64,000 bases of DNA. Source: Candidatus Limosilactobacillus merdigallinarum. Lineage in GTDB: Bacteria; Bacillota; Bacilli; Lactobacillales; Lactobacillaceae. The translations under genes and the position numbers were made by a program. The DNA is taken from assembly GCA_019114515.1 (NCBI GenBank), contig DXFH01000027.1, forward strand, positions 41,759-105,758, written 5' to 3'. The notes beneath the pieces are model-generated. The model made no database searches. It was given only the letters and a program-made list of their open reading frames with translations, and was not told the DNA's origin. Below are positions 8,448 to 17,037 of the stretch, piece by piece (the first letter of the stretch is position 1; every line of letters begins with the position of its first letter).

Positions 8448-8465
8448 TTGTGCTTATTTTAACAA
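8448..8465 (+). promoter_or_regulatory. Rex-like operator upstream of ldh
   Basis: The 18-base site TTGTG-CTTATTTT-AACAA matches the Rex consensus TTGTGAAWWWWTTCACAA at 15 of 18 positions with exact spacing. It lies between the -10 element and the ldh start, where binding would block transcription. Rex senses NADH/NAD+, and ldh is a classic target in Firmicutes. Binding is inferred. Confidence 0.5.
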
Positions 8466-8488
8466 TGTGTAGAAAGAGAGTGTTTTGA

Positions 8489-9448
<960 letters not shown>

Positions 9449-9475
9449 TCTCTGCCTTCACTAATAATGAATAAA

Positions 9476-9501
9476 CCCTCTTCGAAACATTTCGGAGAGG
9501 G
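9476..9501 (+). terminator. ldh terminator
   Basis: CCCTCT-T-CGAAA pairs with TTTCG-G-AGAGGG around a two-base apex, followed by a T-rich tail (CTTTATTTTATT). Confidence 0.85.
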
Positions 9502-9514
9502 CTTTATTTTATTG

Positions 9515-9910
9515 TCAGATATTGTCGTTTAGCATCTCAACTACCTTAATTCCCAACTTAATTAACTCTGCCTCCCGATTGCGAAAATATTCCTCATCCC
9601 GCTCGGTTCGTTTCTGACACGCATGCATCGACTGGACAAGATCATAAATAACCTGTAAACGTAATTCCCATAACATTGCCCAAGAGAAATGTTCATCGAT
9701 ATCAATTACTGGTTGACGAACCACTGCAAGACTGCCATTAGGTCCCATCACGCCAAACCAGTCCTCCCCACACATACGATCATCAATCCTTAATAGCAAG
9801 CATAATTGGTGAAAACTTTGGATATATATTTGCCAAGCCAACGATTGCAAATGAACTTTTTCCTGCACCACAGAAACTGGCATTACTTCAAGCATTTGCA
9901 CAACGACCAT
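9515..9910 (-). CDS. protein of unknown function under a perfect cre site
   Basis: The 131-residue protein is not one I recognise. It is soluble, rich in Val, Leu and Trp, and has a central segment MCGEDWFGVMGPNGSL and a helical, charged C-terminus (KRTERDEEYFRNREAELIK). The start is placed at the fourth in-frame Met codon region (ATG 9910) because AAGGGA precedes it by four bases; the frame opens at 9922. Its promoter has an extended -10 and, directly downstream, a perfect 14-base cre, identical to that of pdhA, which implies CcpA repression. It converges with ldh across the ldh terminator. Confidence 0.65.
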   Translation of the reverse strand: MVVVQMLEVMPVSVVQEKVHLQSLAWQIYIQSFHQLCLLLRIDDRMCGEDWFGVMGPNGSLAVVRQPVIDIDEHFSWAMLWELRLQVIYDLVQSMHACQKRTERDEEYFRNREAELIKLGIKVVEMLNDNI

Positions 9911-9930
9911 CGATCCCTTCATCAGTCTAT

Positions 9931-9944
9931 TGTTAGCGCTTACA
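9931..9944 (-). promoter_or_regulatory. cre (CcpA) site
   Basis: TGTAAGCGCTAACA matches the cre consensus TGWAARCGYTWNCA at all 14 positions. It lies between the -10 element and the start of the 131-residue unknown gene, a repressing position. The identical 14-mer occurs upstream of pdhA. Confidence 0.8.
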
Positions 9945-9972
9945 TTATAGCAGTTTATTTAAAAAATGTAAG
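9944..9972 (-). promoter_or_regulatory. promoter of the cre-controlled unknown gene
   Basis: Extended -10 TGC-TATAAT (TATAAT at 9944-9949) with CTTACA as -35 at a 17-base spacing. It overlaps the edge of the cre. Confidence 0.65.
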
Positions 9973-10069
9973 GCCATTATGCATATTATTTGCCAGTTTA
10001 GAAAGCAAAAATGTAGACTCTTACATAGTCATTACAAATAAGAAAGAAAGTGTTGTTATCAGACCGTAA

Positions 10070-10732
10070 ATGTTCATTAACCGCCTGCTATTAATTTTGG
10101 CAGCAACAGTCGCGTTGGCTGCAACACCAAAGGTTAGTTATGCCGAATCCACCTTGTCGCAAATCAATGCCAGTGGCAGCTATTTTTCTAATAATGATGA
10201 AGCGGTCTCACTTGCTACTCCTCAGCATCCGTTGTCGATCCCCAAGAAAACGCCAACGCCGATTGAAAGTTACCGGTGGAATCGCCGCCATATTTATATC
10301 TATATGGACACAGATAATCTCCAAATTAAGCAGGCCTTTCGTAATGCAGTAAAGGCATGGAATCGACCTGACATCATCCACTTCACCTGGACTAAGGATG
10401 CAGAACAAGCAAATGTGTTTGCTAAAGGCGGTGACTTAAGTGCTCATGGTGACAATTCAACTGTGGGTACCAACCATCACGGTCTGGGTTCGACCCAGTC
10501 TTCTTATGATTCAGCAAAACACGCCCTGCTCACCGCTACTTCCATCCTTCATCCTAATGAACTGCAATTTACCAGTCGCAATTTTCGTAGTGAAGTTGCC
10601 CAACACGAACTGGTACACGCACTCGGATTAGCCCATGCACCCGAGTATGAAAATAGTGTGATGATCCCGCGTAATGTACGTTCGGGTATTACCAAGCTGG
10701 ACCGGCAGACGCTTAAATTACTTTATCAATGA
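10070..10732 (+). CDS. secreted matrixin-like zinc metalloprotease
   Basis: The 220-residue protein has an N-terminal signal peptide (MFINRLLLILAATVALAA, likely cleavage after SYA near 25) and a C-terminal metzincin domain. The zinc site is HELVHALGLAH at 179-189, with Glu180 as catalytic base, followed by a Met-turn SVMIP (Met198). This matches bacterial matrixin (peptidase M10-type) proteins. There is no cell-wall anchor, so release to the medium is expected. The ribosome site of ATG 10070 is weak (AGAAAGAAAG is 20 nt away), but an in-frame stop just upstream limits the start. It stands alone, ending in a long palindrome at 10758-10789. Confidence 0.85.
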   Translation: MFINRLLLILAATVALAATPKVSYAESTLSQINASGSYFSNNDEAVSLATPQHPLSIPKKTPTPIESYRWNRRHIYIYMDTDNLQIKQAFRNAVKAWNRPDIIHFTWTKDAEQANVFAKGGDLSAHGDNSTVGTNHHGLGSTQSSYDSAKHALLTATSILHPNELQFTSRNFRSEVAQHELVHALGLAHAPEYENSVMIPRNVRSGITKLDRQTLKLLYQ

Positions 10733-10757
10733 AAAATCAATACTAGTTACCATCACA

Positions 10758-10789
10758 AAGGCCCCTAAGTCAGCTGACTTAGGGGCCTT
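10758..10789 (+). terminator. perfect 32-base palindrome after the metalloprotease gene
   Basis: AAGGCCCCTAAGTCAG is followed directly by its exact reverse complement, giving a 16-bp stem. It lies between converging genes. The T tract is poor on both sides (CATTCATAG on +), so termination efficiency is uncertain. Confidence 0.65.
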
Positions 10790-10802
10790 CATTCATAGTA
10801 TT

Positions 10803-11489
10803 TTATTTATCAGTTTTCTGATTGCTTTCCTGAGCATTTTTGACCGGTGTCAGCTGTTGAATAACGTTATTTTGCACACCTAACTTATTGGCCAAAAAAC
10901 GACGATAATCATTTTGCATCTGCTCGGTTACAAACTGTTGTCCTAGCCGCATAAATCGTGCCTGATCTTCTTTGGCTTGCGCCGTTGCCTTTTTTATTTC
11001 TGCTACCTGTTGTGGGTACTTTTTTTGCTGGTTATTAAAACGCAAGCGTAGGAAAACTAGTACCAAACCGGCGAGCGCAAACAGGAGTCCCAGTTGAATT
11101 AAAAGAACGCTCGTCACTGCCCCAGCAATCACTAAAATCAATCCAATGACAAATAAAGCTATAGTAATTCGCTGGTCCAAGTAAGCGGGGGCATAATCGT
11201 GGTGATTGCGCATCAGCTGGTTAAAGGCAGGCTGTGCTTTAGCATAATTATTCAACCGAACATTTAGGCGTCCCAGCTCACCTTTGCCTTCCAAAATCTC
11301 ATGATTCAGCATATCCTCATATTTTCCATAATGATTATGCTGCAAAAAGTTCGTTCGTAGCTTCGTAATTTCCTCATCGCTTAAATGCAGTGCCTTCGTC
11401 TCTTCAATCTCGTCTAACCGCTGGTCAATTGCAGCTAAGCTTGCTTGTTTTTTCTCTGCACTAAGGCCAAATCGTTCATTGCTTGCCAT
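10803..11489 (-). CDS. membrane protein with coiled-coil-like flanks, unknown function
   Basis: The 228-residue protein has two adjacent membrane helices in the centre (about residues 108-128 and 130-147, TIALFVIGLILVIAGAV and LIQLGLLFALAGLVLVFL) between two long charged, helical soluble parts. The C-terminal segment (QQVAEIKKATAQAKEDQARF) could form a coiled coil. No catalytic motif is visible and I do not recognise the family. ATG 11489 has a good ribosome site, CGGAGGA. It is transcribed away from the phosphatase gene at 11626 and appears monocistronic. Confidence 0.7.
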   Translation of the reverse strand: MASNERFGLSAEKKQASLAAIDQRLDEIEETKALHLSDEEITKLRTNFLQHNHYGKYEDMLNHEILEGKGELGRLNVRLNNYAKAQPAFNQLMRNHHDYAPAYLDQRITIALFVIGLILVIAGAVTSVLLIQLGLLFALAGLVLVFLRLRFNNQQKKYPQQVAEIKKATAQAKEDQARFMRLGQQFVTEQMQNDYRRFLANKLGVQNNVIQQLTPVKNAQESNQKTDK

Positions 11490-11625
11490 AAATAATTCCT
11501 CCGTAGAAAATTACAACAAATTGATTTTAACGCCTGCCCTAAATAATGTCCATCCTGCTTTACTCGACAGTCACCGATTCTCTTTGTAAAATGATGCTGA
11601 AAAGAAATTGACGGAGGTGCCAAAA

Positions 11626-12354
11626 ATGGAGCACGAACGGATCATAAAGCTAGACGGCCCAATGAACTTCCGTGATTTAGGCGGCTACCATACCACAGAC
11701 GGTCACAGTACCAAGTGGAATATTATGTACCGCGCCGATGACCTGAGCAGATTATCCTTCCATGATCGGCAAAAACTATCTGCTATGAATGTGACTGTTG
11801 ATTGTGATCTTCGCAGCAGTTTTGAACAAATGGTTGCTCCTGACAAGCATTGGCCCAATGTGAAGTACGTTGATGCCCATGTTTATGCACAAAATGGTGA
11901 AGGTGACGACCGATTGCAAATTCCAGGAGTTCATTCCTTTCCGAATATGCTGAGCAGTCACAGTCAGGAGGCTTTGAAAATTGTGATGCAGGAATTACTC
12001 ATCTTACCCCAAGATGAAGCACTCGTTTTTCACTGCAGCGCCGGGAAAGATCGTACCGGAATGATTGCCGCACTCATCTTATCTGTCTTAGGAGTTGATG
12101 ACGAAACGATCATTAAAGATTACCTTTTGACTAATCAACTCTATAGTTTTGCGCGTGAAGACCAAATTACTAGCAATGATAAAATTACGCAGATGGTCGC
12201 TAAAATGAACGTCACTAAGGGAGACGGACCAGTCATGCAAGGATTCTTGCAAACCATTCATGACGGCTGGGGCACAACTGCGCAATTATTTAAACAACAA
12301 CTTGACTTTAGTACGACTGATCTGCAGCAGTTTCGTCAGAAATTTTTAGTCTAA
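11626..12354 (+). CDS. tyrosine-protein phosphatase, cysteine-based (Y_phosphatase3 type)
   Basis: The 242-residue enzyme has the P-loop HCSAGKDRTG at 136-145, with nucleophile Cys137 and Arg143 of the CX5R motif. The N-terminal LDGPMNFRDLGGY (9-21) is typical of bacterial LipA/IphP-like dual-specificity or lipid phosphatases, so the substrate could be phosphotyrosine or a phosphoinositide-like lipid. The start at 11626 is chosen because ACGGAGGTG ends 7 nt upstream; the frame opens 6 codons earlier inside the ribosome site. No signal peptide is present. It precedes the broken nitrilase gene by 60 nt. Confidence 0.88.
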   Translation: MEHERIIKLDGPMNFRDLGGYHTTDGHSTKWNIMYRADDLSRLSFHDRQKLSAMNVTVDCDLRSSFEQMVAPDKHWPNVKYVDAHVYAQNGEGDDRLQIPGVHSFPNMLSSHSQEALKIVMQELLILPQDEALVFHCSAGKDRTGMIAALILSVLGVDDETIIKDYLLTNQLYSFAREDQITSNDKITQMVAKMNVTKGDGPVMQGFLQTIHDGWGTTAQLFKQQLDFSTTDLQQFRQKFLV

Positions 12355-12414
12355 CTAGTTCCCCCACGCATGGTAAAATTTAGTCAACGTTTTAAGTTAT
12401 AGGAGGCAGCCACT

Positions 12415-13343
12415 ATGGAAGACTTTAAGGAAAAAAACTGCAAAATCGCGTTAATTCAAGATAGCCCTGTTCTCTTTGACAAACAGGCATCCACCGCCAA
12501 AGCAGTTAAATTAATCAAACAAGTAGCGACAGAAAAGCCGGAATTGATTGTCTTTCCCGAACTTTTTATCCCCGGTTACCCATTTGGCATGAACTTTGGC
12601 TTCGTGGTTGGCGGCCGGCATGAATCTGGCCGCAAAGACTGGTGGCTGTATGCCGACAATTCATTGGTAGTCCCTGGTCCAGAAACCAAAGTACTCGGCC
12701 AAGCCGCTAAGGAAGCTAGTGCCTATTTAAGCATTGGTGTTTCTGAACGTGACAGGATTTCCGGTAGCTTATATAATTCGAACCTGATCTTTGGCCCTGA
12801 TGGCAGTCTCTTGTCAGTTCATCGTAAACTCAAGCCTACCGGCAGCGAGCGCCTGGTTTGGGCTGATGCTAATAAGGACTACTTCCCCGTTGTTGATAGC
12901 CCTTGGGGAAAATGGGCAGCTTGATTTGCTGGGAAAGCTACATGCCGCTTGCACGAGTAGCACTCTACCAGAAGGGAATCAGCATTTACATCTCCCCTAA
13001 TACGAACGACAATCCGGAATGGCAAGACACGATCAAACATATCGCCATTGAAGGCCATGTCTTCTTCATTAATTCAGACATGATCATCAATAAAAGCGAT
13101 TATCCCGTTGATCGCCTGCATGCTAATGAAGAAATCGCAAAATTAGATGATCACGTATGTCGTGGTGGAAGCTGTATTGTTGATCCTTATGGGCATTACC
13201 TAACGCAACCCGTTTGGGATCAAAAGACCATTATTTACGCCGATTTACCGATGGAAGAAGTGCCCCAAAGCAAGATGGAAATGGATGCAATTGGCCACTA
13301 CAGCCGTCCCGATGTTTTAGACCTGCATGTCAATGACAAATAA
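12415..13343 (+). pseudogene. nitrilase family hydrolase, interrupted by a one-base frameshift
   Basis: Two overlapping frames together encode a nitrilase of about 309 residues, the normal family length. The first (12415-12924) carries the catalytic Glu in FPELFIPGYPFG and Lys in HRKLKP; the second (from about 12906) carries the catalytic Cys in LICWES. The break is at GGGGAAAA (12905-12912): one added base would join SPWGK to MGSLICWES. So all three catalytic residues survive and the only defect is in a homopolymer. This could be a real recent mutation, a phase-variable tract or a sequencing error. The ribosome site AGGAGG before ATG 12415 is intact. Confidence 0.85.
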
Positions 13344-13351
13344 ACACACAG

Positions 13352-13389
13352 AAAACGAGGCAGAAATTTTTCGACTTCTGCCTCGTTTT
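13352..13389. terminator. bidirectional terminator between nitrilase and ntd
   Basis: AAAACGAGGCAGAA pairs with TTCTGCCTCGTTTT across a ten-base loop, with T runs on both strands. It serves two converging genes. Confidence 0.88.
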
Positions 13390-13435
13390 TATTTATCCAA
13401 TTATTAGTTACCTAGTTATTAATTAACCTAGGTGA

Positions 13436-13912
13436 TTAATAAACTGCCCCATCGTAAAAGCCAAAACTCAACCGGTTAAAGTTAAAGCTAGCCAGTTCTG
13501 ACAATTTAATGAAGTTATCTGCTGCGCCAAAGGTCATCAAGTTAATTGGCTTGCCCCATTCATCATCTGGAATCACAACCAGGTTGTACTTACCTAAAGC
13601 ACGGGCCATCCCTAATTCAACCCCCATGCCGACATCTTCAGCACTTGGCAGATAAATCGCTAATACCAGGTCACTAGTCTGCACGCCAATCCGGTCACCA
13701 TTGTAGGTAGCCGTTGCCCATTCACGGTCCTCTAGCAGTTCAGGATGCTGGTCGACCCGCAGCCCTTTATATTGGTGCTGCAGAGGGACGTATGAGTTTT
13801 CCACGTCAACGGTTGGATTGCCTTCAATCGCCTTCATTGCAGTTTGGTAAGCACGATTTTGCTTATCATTGAACCAACCAGCACAGAAGTAAACTGTTTT
13901 CGCTTTTGCCAT
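13436..13912 (-). CDS. ntd: nucleoside 2-deoxyribosyltransferase
   Basis: The 158-residue enzyme exchanges bases between 2'-deoxynucleosides, a salvage route typical of lactobacilli. It has the family length and recognisable segments: VYFCAGWF near the start, ENSYVPLQHQYKG, the catalytic Glu99 in DVGMGVELGMA, and the conserved C-terminal YDGAVY. It resembles the class II (purine and pyrimidine) enzyme of L. leichmannii. A good ribosome site (AAAAGGAGAA) precedes ATG 13912. It is divergent from hicD, and the shared 312-base intergenic region contains a cre-like site. Confidence 0.95.
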   Translation of the reverse strand: MAKAKTVYFCAGWFNDKQNRAYQTAMKAIEGNPTVDVENSYVPLQHQYKGLRVDQHPELLEDREWATATYNGDRIGVQTSDLVLAIYLPSAEDVGMGVELGMARALGKYNLVVIPDDEWGKPINLMTFGAADNFIKLSELASFNFNRLSFGFYDGAVY

Positions 13913-14012
13913 AAAAATGTTCTCCTTTTATGTTTGTTTGATTTAGTGATCACATTTTATCATATAAATTCGTTTAAAAACACGAACATTTAAAGATTTT
14001 TTGTTTTTACTC

Positions 14013-14026
14013 TGAAAACGTTTTTA
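14013..14026 (+). promoter_or_regulatory. cre-like site between ntd and hicD
   Basis: TGAAAACGTTTTTA matches the cre consensus at 13 of 14 positions. It lies about 100 nt upstream of ntd and just upstream of the likely hicD promoter, so it could act on either. Confidence 0.5.
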
Positions 14027-14053
14027 ATAATTGCTTTTTATTCAGCTGAGTTA

Positions 14054-14062
14054 TGTTAGAAT
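14054..14062 (+). promoter_or_regulatory. extended -10 promoter of hicD
   Basis: TGTTAGAAT (TAGAAT at 14057-14062) is a good extended -10 element, which would give a 5' leader of about 155 nt. No clear -35 is present. Confidence 0.5.
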
Positions 14063-14089
14063 GATGGTGAGGGTCTAAGTATGAAGGAT

Positions 14090-14163
14090 TTAATTGACAA
14101 TAATCCCCTTTCATGTTACTGATCCTCGTATAATCATAGTAATCTGTATTGTCAGATAATTAA
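14090..14163 (+). promoter_or_regulatory. long inverted repeat in the hicD leader
   Basis: TTAATTGACAATA (14090-14102) is complementary to TATTGTC-AGAT-AATTAA (14147-14163), 13 base pairs with a four-base bulge, closing a 44-base loop that itself holds a TATAAT (14130-14135). It may be a leader RNA structure or an operator pair. No known riboswitch class is recognised. Confidence 0.45.
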
Positions 14164-14224
14164 TTGCCTTTACTATGGTTCGGAAATGATTTATGGAAAA
14201 TATTTCAGAAAGGACCTGAATCAT

Positions 14225-15157
14225 ATGTCAAGAAAAGTTGCAGTTATTGGAATGGGCCACGTTGGTTCTACTGTTGCTCACTACTTAGTCGCTTGTGGTT
14301 TCGTTGATGATTTAGTATTAATCGATAGCAATGAAGGCAAAGTTAATGCCGATGCGATCGACTTTGAAGATGCGATGGCTAACCTGCCATTCCACACTAA
14401 CATCTACGTTAACGACTGGAGTCAATTAAAGGACACCGAAGTAATTATCTCCGCACTTGGTAACATCAAGCTGTTGGATAACCCAAAGGCTGACCGGTTT
14501 GGTGAATTAAACTTCAACCGGAACGCTGTACGGGAAGTCGCACAAAAAATTAAGGAAAGCGGCTTTAATGGCAAGATCGTTGCCATTACCAACCCAGTAG
14601 ACGTTATTACTTCAATGTACCAAGAATTAACTGGTCTCCCAAAGAAGCAAGTCATGGGTACTGGTACTGTCTTGGACACTGCCCGGATGCAAAAGGCCGT
14701 AGGTCAATTAGTCAATGTTGATCCACGTTCCGTTTCTGGCTACAACTTAGGTGAACACGGTAACTCCCAATTCACTGCATGGTCCACTGTTAAGGTATTA
14801 GATCAGCCATTTACAAAGCTGGCTAAGGAAAAGGGCGTTGACTTAAACAAGGTTAACGACGACATTAAGATGGGTGCTTGGCAAGTTATGAAGGGGAAGA
14901 AGTACACCAGCTATGGTGTTGCCACTGCTGCCGTTCGGATCACCAATGCCATCCTTTCCAACAGTATGCTGGAATTACCAGTTTCCAACTACCGTGAAGA
15001 ATATGGCGTCTACCTTTCATACCCTGCGATCATCGGCCGCGATGGGATTGAAAAGCAATGCAAGCTTGACCTGACCGCTGACGAATTAGAGAAGTTGCAA
15101 AACTCCGCTAACTTCATTAAGGAAAAGACCCAAGAAAGCTTAAACCAAGCTAAGTAA
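14225..15157 (+). CDS. hicD: L-2-hydroxyisocaproate dehydrogenase
   Basis: The 310-residue NAD-dependent enzyme interconverts branched 2-oxo acids and L-2-hydroxy acids, in the end steps of leucine and related amino acid breakdown. It has the LDH/MDH fold: NAD motif GMGHVGS at 9-15, Asp151/Arg154 in VLDTARMQ and catalytic His178 in LGEHGNS. In place of the LDH loop [11 protein letters not shown] it has LGNIKLLDNPKADRF, typical of HicDH. The start at 14225 is preferred over an upstream in-frame ATG because AGAAAGGA precedes it. A diverged broken paralogue is present at 61.9-62.8 kb. A strong terminator follows. Confidence 0.93.
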   Translation: MSRKVAVIGMGHVGSTVAHYLVACGFVDDLVLIDSNEGKVNADAIDFEDAMANLPFHTNIYVNDWSQLKDTEVIISALGNIKLLDNPKADRFGELNFNRNAVREVAQKIKESGFNGKIVAITNPVDVITSMYQELTGLPKKQVMGTGTVLDTARMQKAVGQLVNVDPRSVSGYNLGEHGNSQFTAWSTVKVLDQPFTKLAKEKGVDLNKVNDDIKMGAWQVMKGKKYTSYGVATAAVRITNAILSNSMLELPVSNYREEYGVYLSYPAIIGRDGIEKQCKLDLTADELEKLQNSANFIKEKTQESLNQAK

Positions 15158-15176
15158 TAATTTTAATGAATAACAA

Positions 15177-15209
15177 GAAAAGGAGCTGGATTATTTCCAG
15201 CTCCTTTTT
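15177..15209. terminator. bidirectional terminator between hicD and asnS
   Basis: AAAAGGAGCTGGA pairs with TCCAGCTCCTTTT over a short loop, with seven T on the + side and TTTTC on the - side. Confidence 0.88.
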
Positions 15210-15230
15210 TTATGTCTGATTGAGTTTAAA

Positions 15231-16529
15231 TTATGGACGCAGACGGTTGATCATCCGTGGGAATGGAATGTTCATCCGAATGTGATCTTGCAAGGTAACC
15301 CATGCTAAGAACCGTTCCAGCCCCATTCCGAAACCAGAGTGCGGAACGGAACCATACTTACGTAAGTCATCGTACCAGCCATAGTCTTTCTTGCTTAATC
15401 CGTTTTCTTCCAGCTTGCTGGTGATGTAGTCGTAATCGTAAGAACGTTCAGATCCACCGATAATTTCACCGTAGCCTTCTGGAGCTAACAGGTCTGCACA
15501 GATAACTTGACGGTCATCTTCAGGGTCTGTTGGCATGTAGAATGCCTTGATTGCCCGTGGGTAGTTCTTGATGAAGACTGGCTTGTTAAATTGGTCAGCC
15601 AGGTAAGTTTCTTCTGGTGAACCAAAGTCGTCGCCATACTTAACATCCAGGCCACCCTTTTGCAGCATTTCAATGGCTTCCTTGTAAGTAACCCGTGGGT
15701 ATGGGAGCTCAGTAAATGGCTTCAAGCTTTCTACTGAACGGCCAACCATCTCCAATTCAGTAGCACAGTGATCAATCAGGTCTTGAATCAGGTAAGCAAC
15801 GTATTGCTCCTGAATTTCTTCGCTTTCTTCTTCATGGCACCATGCCATTTCTGGTTCAATCATCCAGAATTCGGTCATGTGACGACGGGTCTTTGACTTT
15901 TCAGCCCGGAAAGTTGGCCCCATCGTGTAAATCCGACTCAATGCCATCGCGCCGGCTTCACCATACAGCTGACCAGACTGTGACAGGTAGGCATCCGTAT
16001 CGAAATACTTAACATCAAACAAGTCCGTTGTGCCTTCTGGTGCAGAAGAAGTCAAGATTGGGGCATCAAACTGGGTGAAGCCATGCTTGTCGAAGAATTC
16101 CATGGTTGCCAGCTTAACCCGACTACGAATCCGCATCAGTGCCCACGGCTTGCGCGAACGTAACCATAAGTGACGATGGTCCAACAGGAATTCAATCCCG
16201 TGTTCCTTGTTACCGATTGGGTAATCATCACTCTTACCCACAATTTGGATGTCGCTTAACTGGATTTCATAACCAGACTTAGAACGCTTATCTTCATCAA
16301 TCGTTCCCGTAACCATCATACTGGTTTCTTGGTGAACGTCGTGACGAGCCATTTCAAAGACTTCTTCAGAAACCTGGTCCTTCTTCAAAATTCCTTGGAA
16401 AAAGCCGGTCCCATCACGTAACTGCAAGAAGGCAATCTTACCACTGGAACGCTTGTCAGTTAACCAAACGCCTAACTTAACTTCTTTGCCAACATAATCT
16501 TTAGCTTGGCTAATCGTAATTTGATCCAT
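15231..16529 (-). CDS. asnS: asparagine-tRNA ligase
   Basis: The 432-residue class IIb synthetase charges tRNA-Asn. The N-terminal OB-fold anticodon domain (about residues 1-115) is followed by the class II core, with motif 2 around [20 protein letters not shown] and motif 3 GFGMGLERF near the C-terminus. Length is normal. The start at 16529 has a GGGGGAC ribosome site; the frame extends 44 codons upstream only because it runs through the T-box terminator. Expression is expected to respond to uncharged tRNA-Asn through the T-box just upstream. Confidence 0.96.
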   Translation of the reverse strand: MDQITISQAKDYVGKEVKLGVWLTDKRSSGKIAFLQLRDGTGFFQGILKKDQVSEEVFEMARHDVHQETSMMVTGTIDEDKRSKSGYEIQLSDIQIVGKSDDYPIGNKEHGIEFLLDHRHLWLRSRKPWALMRIRSRVKLATMEFFDKHGFTQFDAPILTSSAPEGTTDLFDVKYFDTDAYLSQSGQLYGEAGAMALSRIYTMGPTFRAEKSKTRRHMTEFWMIEPEMAWCHEEESEEIQEQYVAYLIQDLIDHCATELEMVGRSVESLKPFTELPYPRVTYKEAIEMLQKGGLDVKYGDDFGSPEETYLADQFNKPVFIKNYPRAIKAFYMPTDPEDDRQVICADLLAPEGYGEIIGGSERSYDYDYITSKLEENGLSKKDYGWYDDLRKYGSVPHSGFGMGLERFLAWVTLQDHIRMNIPFPRMINRLRP

Positions 16530-16564
16530 AATTAAGTCCCCCATTATTTGGATTAAGGACGCAA

Positions 16565-16845
16565 AATAAAAAGCCTTCCGTCCCCTCTTTATGGGACGAA
16601 AGGCTTCTTTCCGCGGTGCCACCCAAATTATCCGAAAACTCAGATCTCTTAGTGAGTACATTCATACTCATCCGACGATAACGTGTCGGCAACGGCTAAG
16701 TCTACTTTGGAATAACCATTTGGGTTAGCAACTGGAAAGGGTTTTTCAACGCGGCAGGGTCTGCTAAGTTCTCACTATCCTTAGCTCACTGGACGAATTA
16801 CCAACGTTTACTCGTCTTTCTTATCGTTTTTTAAACTATAGTTAT
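16565..16845 (-). promoter_or_regulatory. T-box riboswitch (tRNA-Asn) of asnS
   Basis: The leader contains the exact T-box core GGGTGGCACCGCGG (16611-16624) followed by a terminator (arms AAGCCTTTCGTCCC and GGGACGGAAGGCTT, 16571-16606) and a T run. Stem I is readable: lower arms GAAAG and CTTTC, S-turn AGTA, upper pairing AACG with CGTT, and an opposing loop GAAAAACC that contains an AAC triplet (16741-16743), the expected Asn specifier. Uncharged tRNA-Asn would stabilise the antiterminator and allow asnS transcription. Confidence 0.93.
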
Positions 16846-16846
16846 T

Positions 16847-16874
16847 ATTTTAGACAATCTCAACTTGAAGTCAA
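16847..16874 (-). promoter_or_regulatory. promoter of the asnS T-box transcript
   Basis: -35 TTGACT (16869-16874), 16-base spacer, -10 TAAAAT (16847-16852), placed immediately before stem I of the T-box. Confidence 0.7.
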
Positions 16875-16939
16875 GTTTCTTTTGAGTGGAAACTGTAATC
16901 AAACACTGTCAATTGGCGTTAAACCATAAATTGAATACC

Positions 16940-16976
16940 TTCCCTGAATTTCATTATTAAGGGAAAATTCAGGGAA
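16940..16976 (-). other. strong hairpin downstream of lepA without a T tract
   Basis: TTCCCTGAATTT pairs perfectly with AAATTCAGGGAA (12 bp, 13-base loop). Neither strand has a following T run, so it may be a 3' RNA stabiliser of lepA mRNA or a weak terminator. The rest of the 163 bases between the asnS promoter and lepA shows nothing else. Confidence 0.55.
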
Positions 16977-17037
16977 AAACGTCAAAAATTGGTATAGCTA
17001 TAACTTCCGTAATAAGTTAATTCCTAGTTGAATAGGA

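Noticed and set aside
16530..16661. 44-codon N-terminal extension of asnS
   Set aside because: The segment is the T-box antiterminator/terminator region, so the open frame is accidental.
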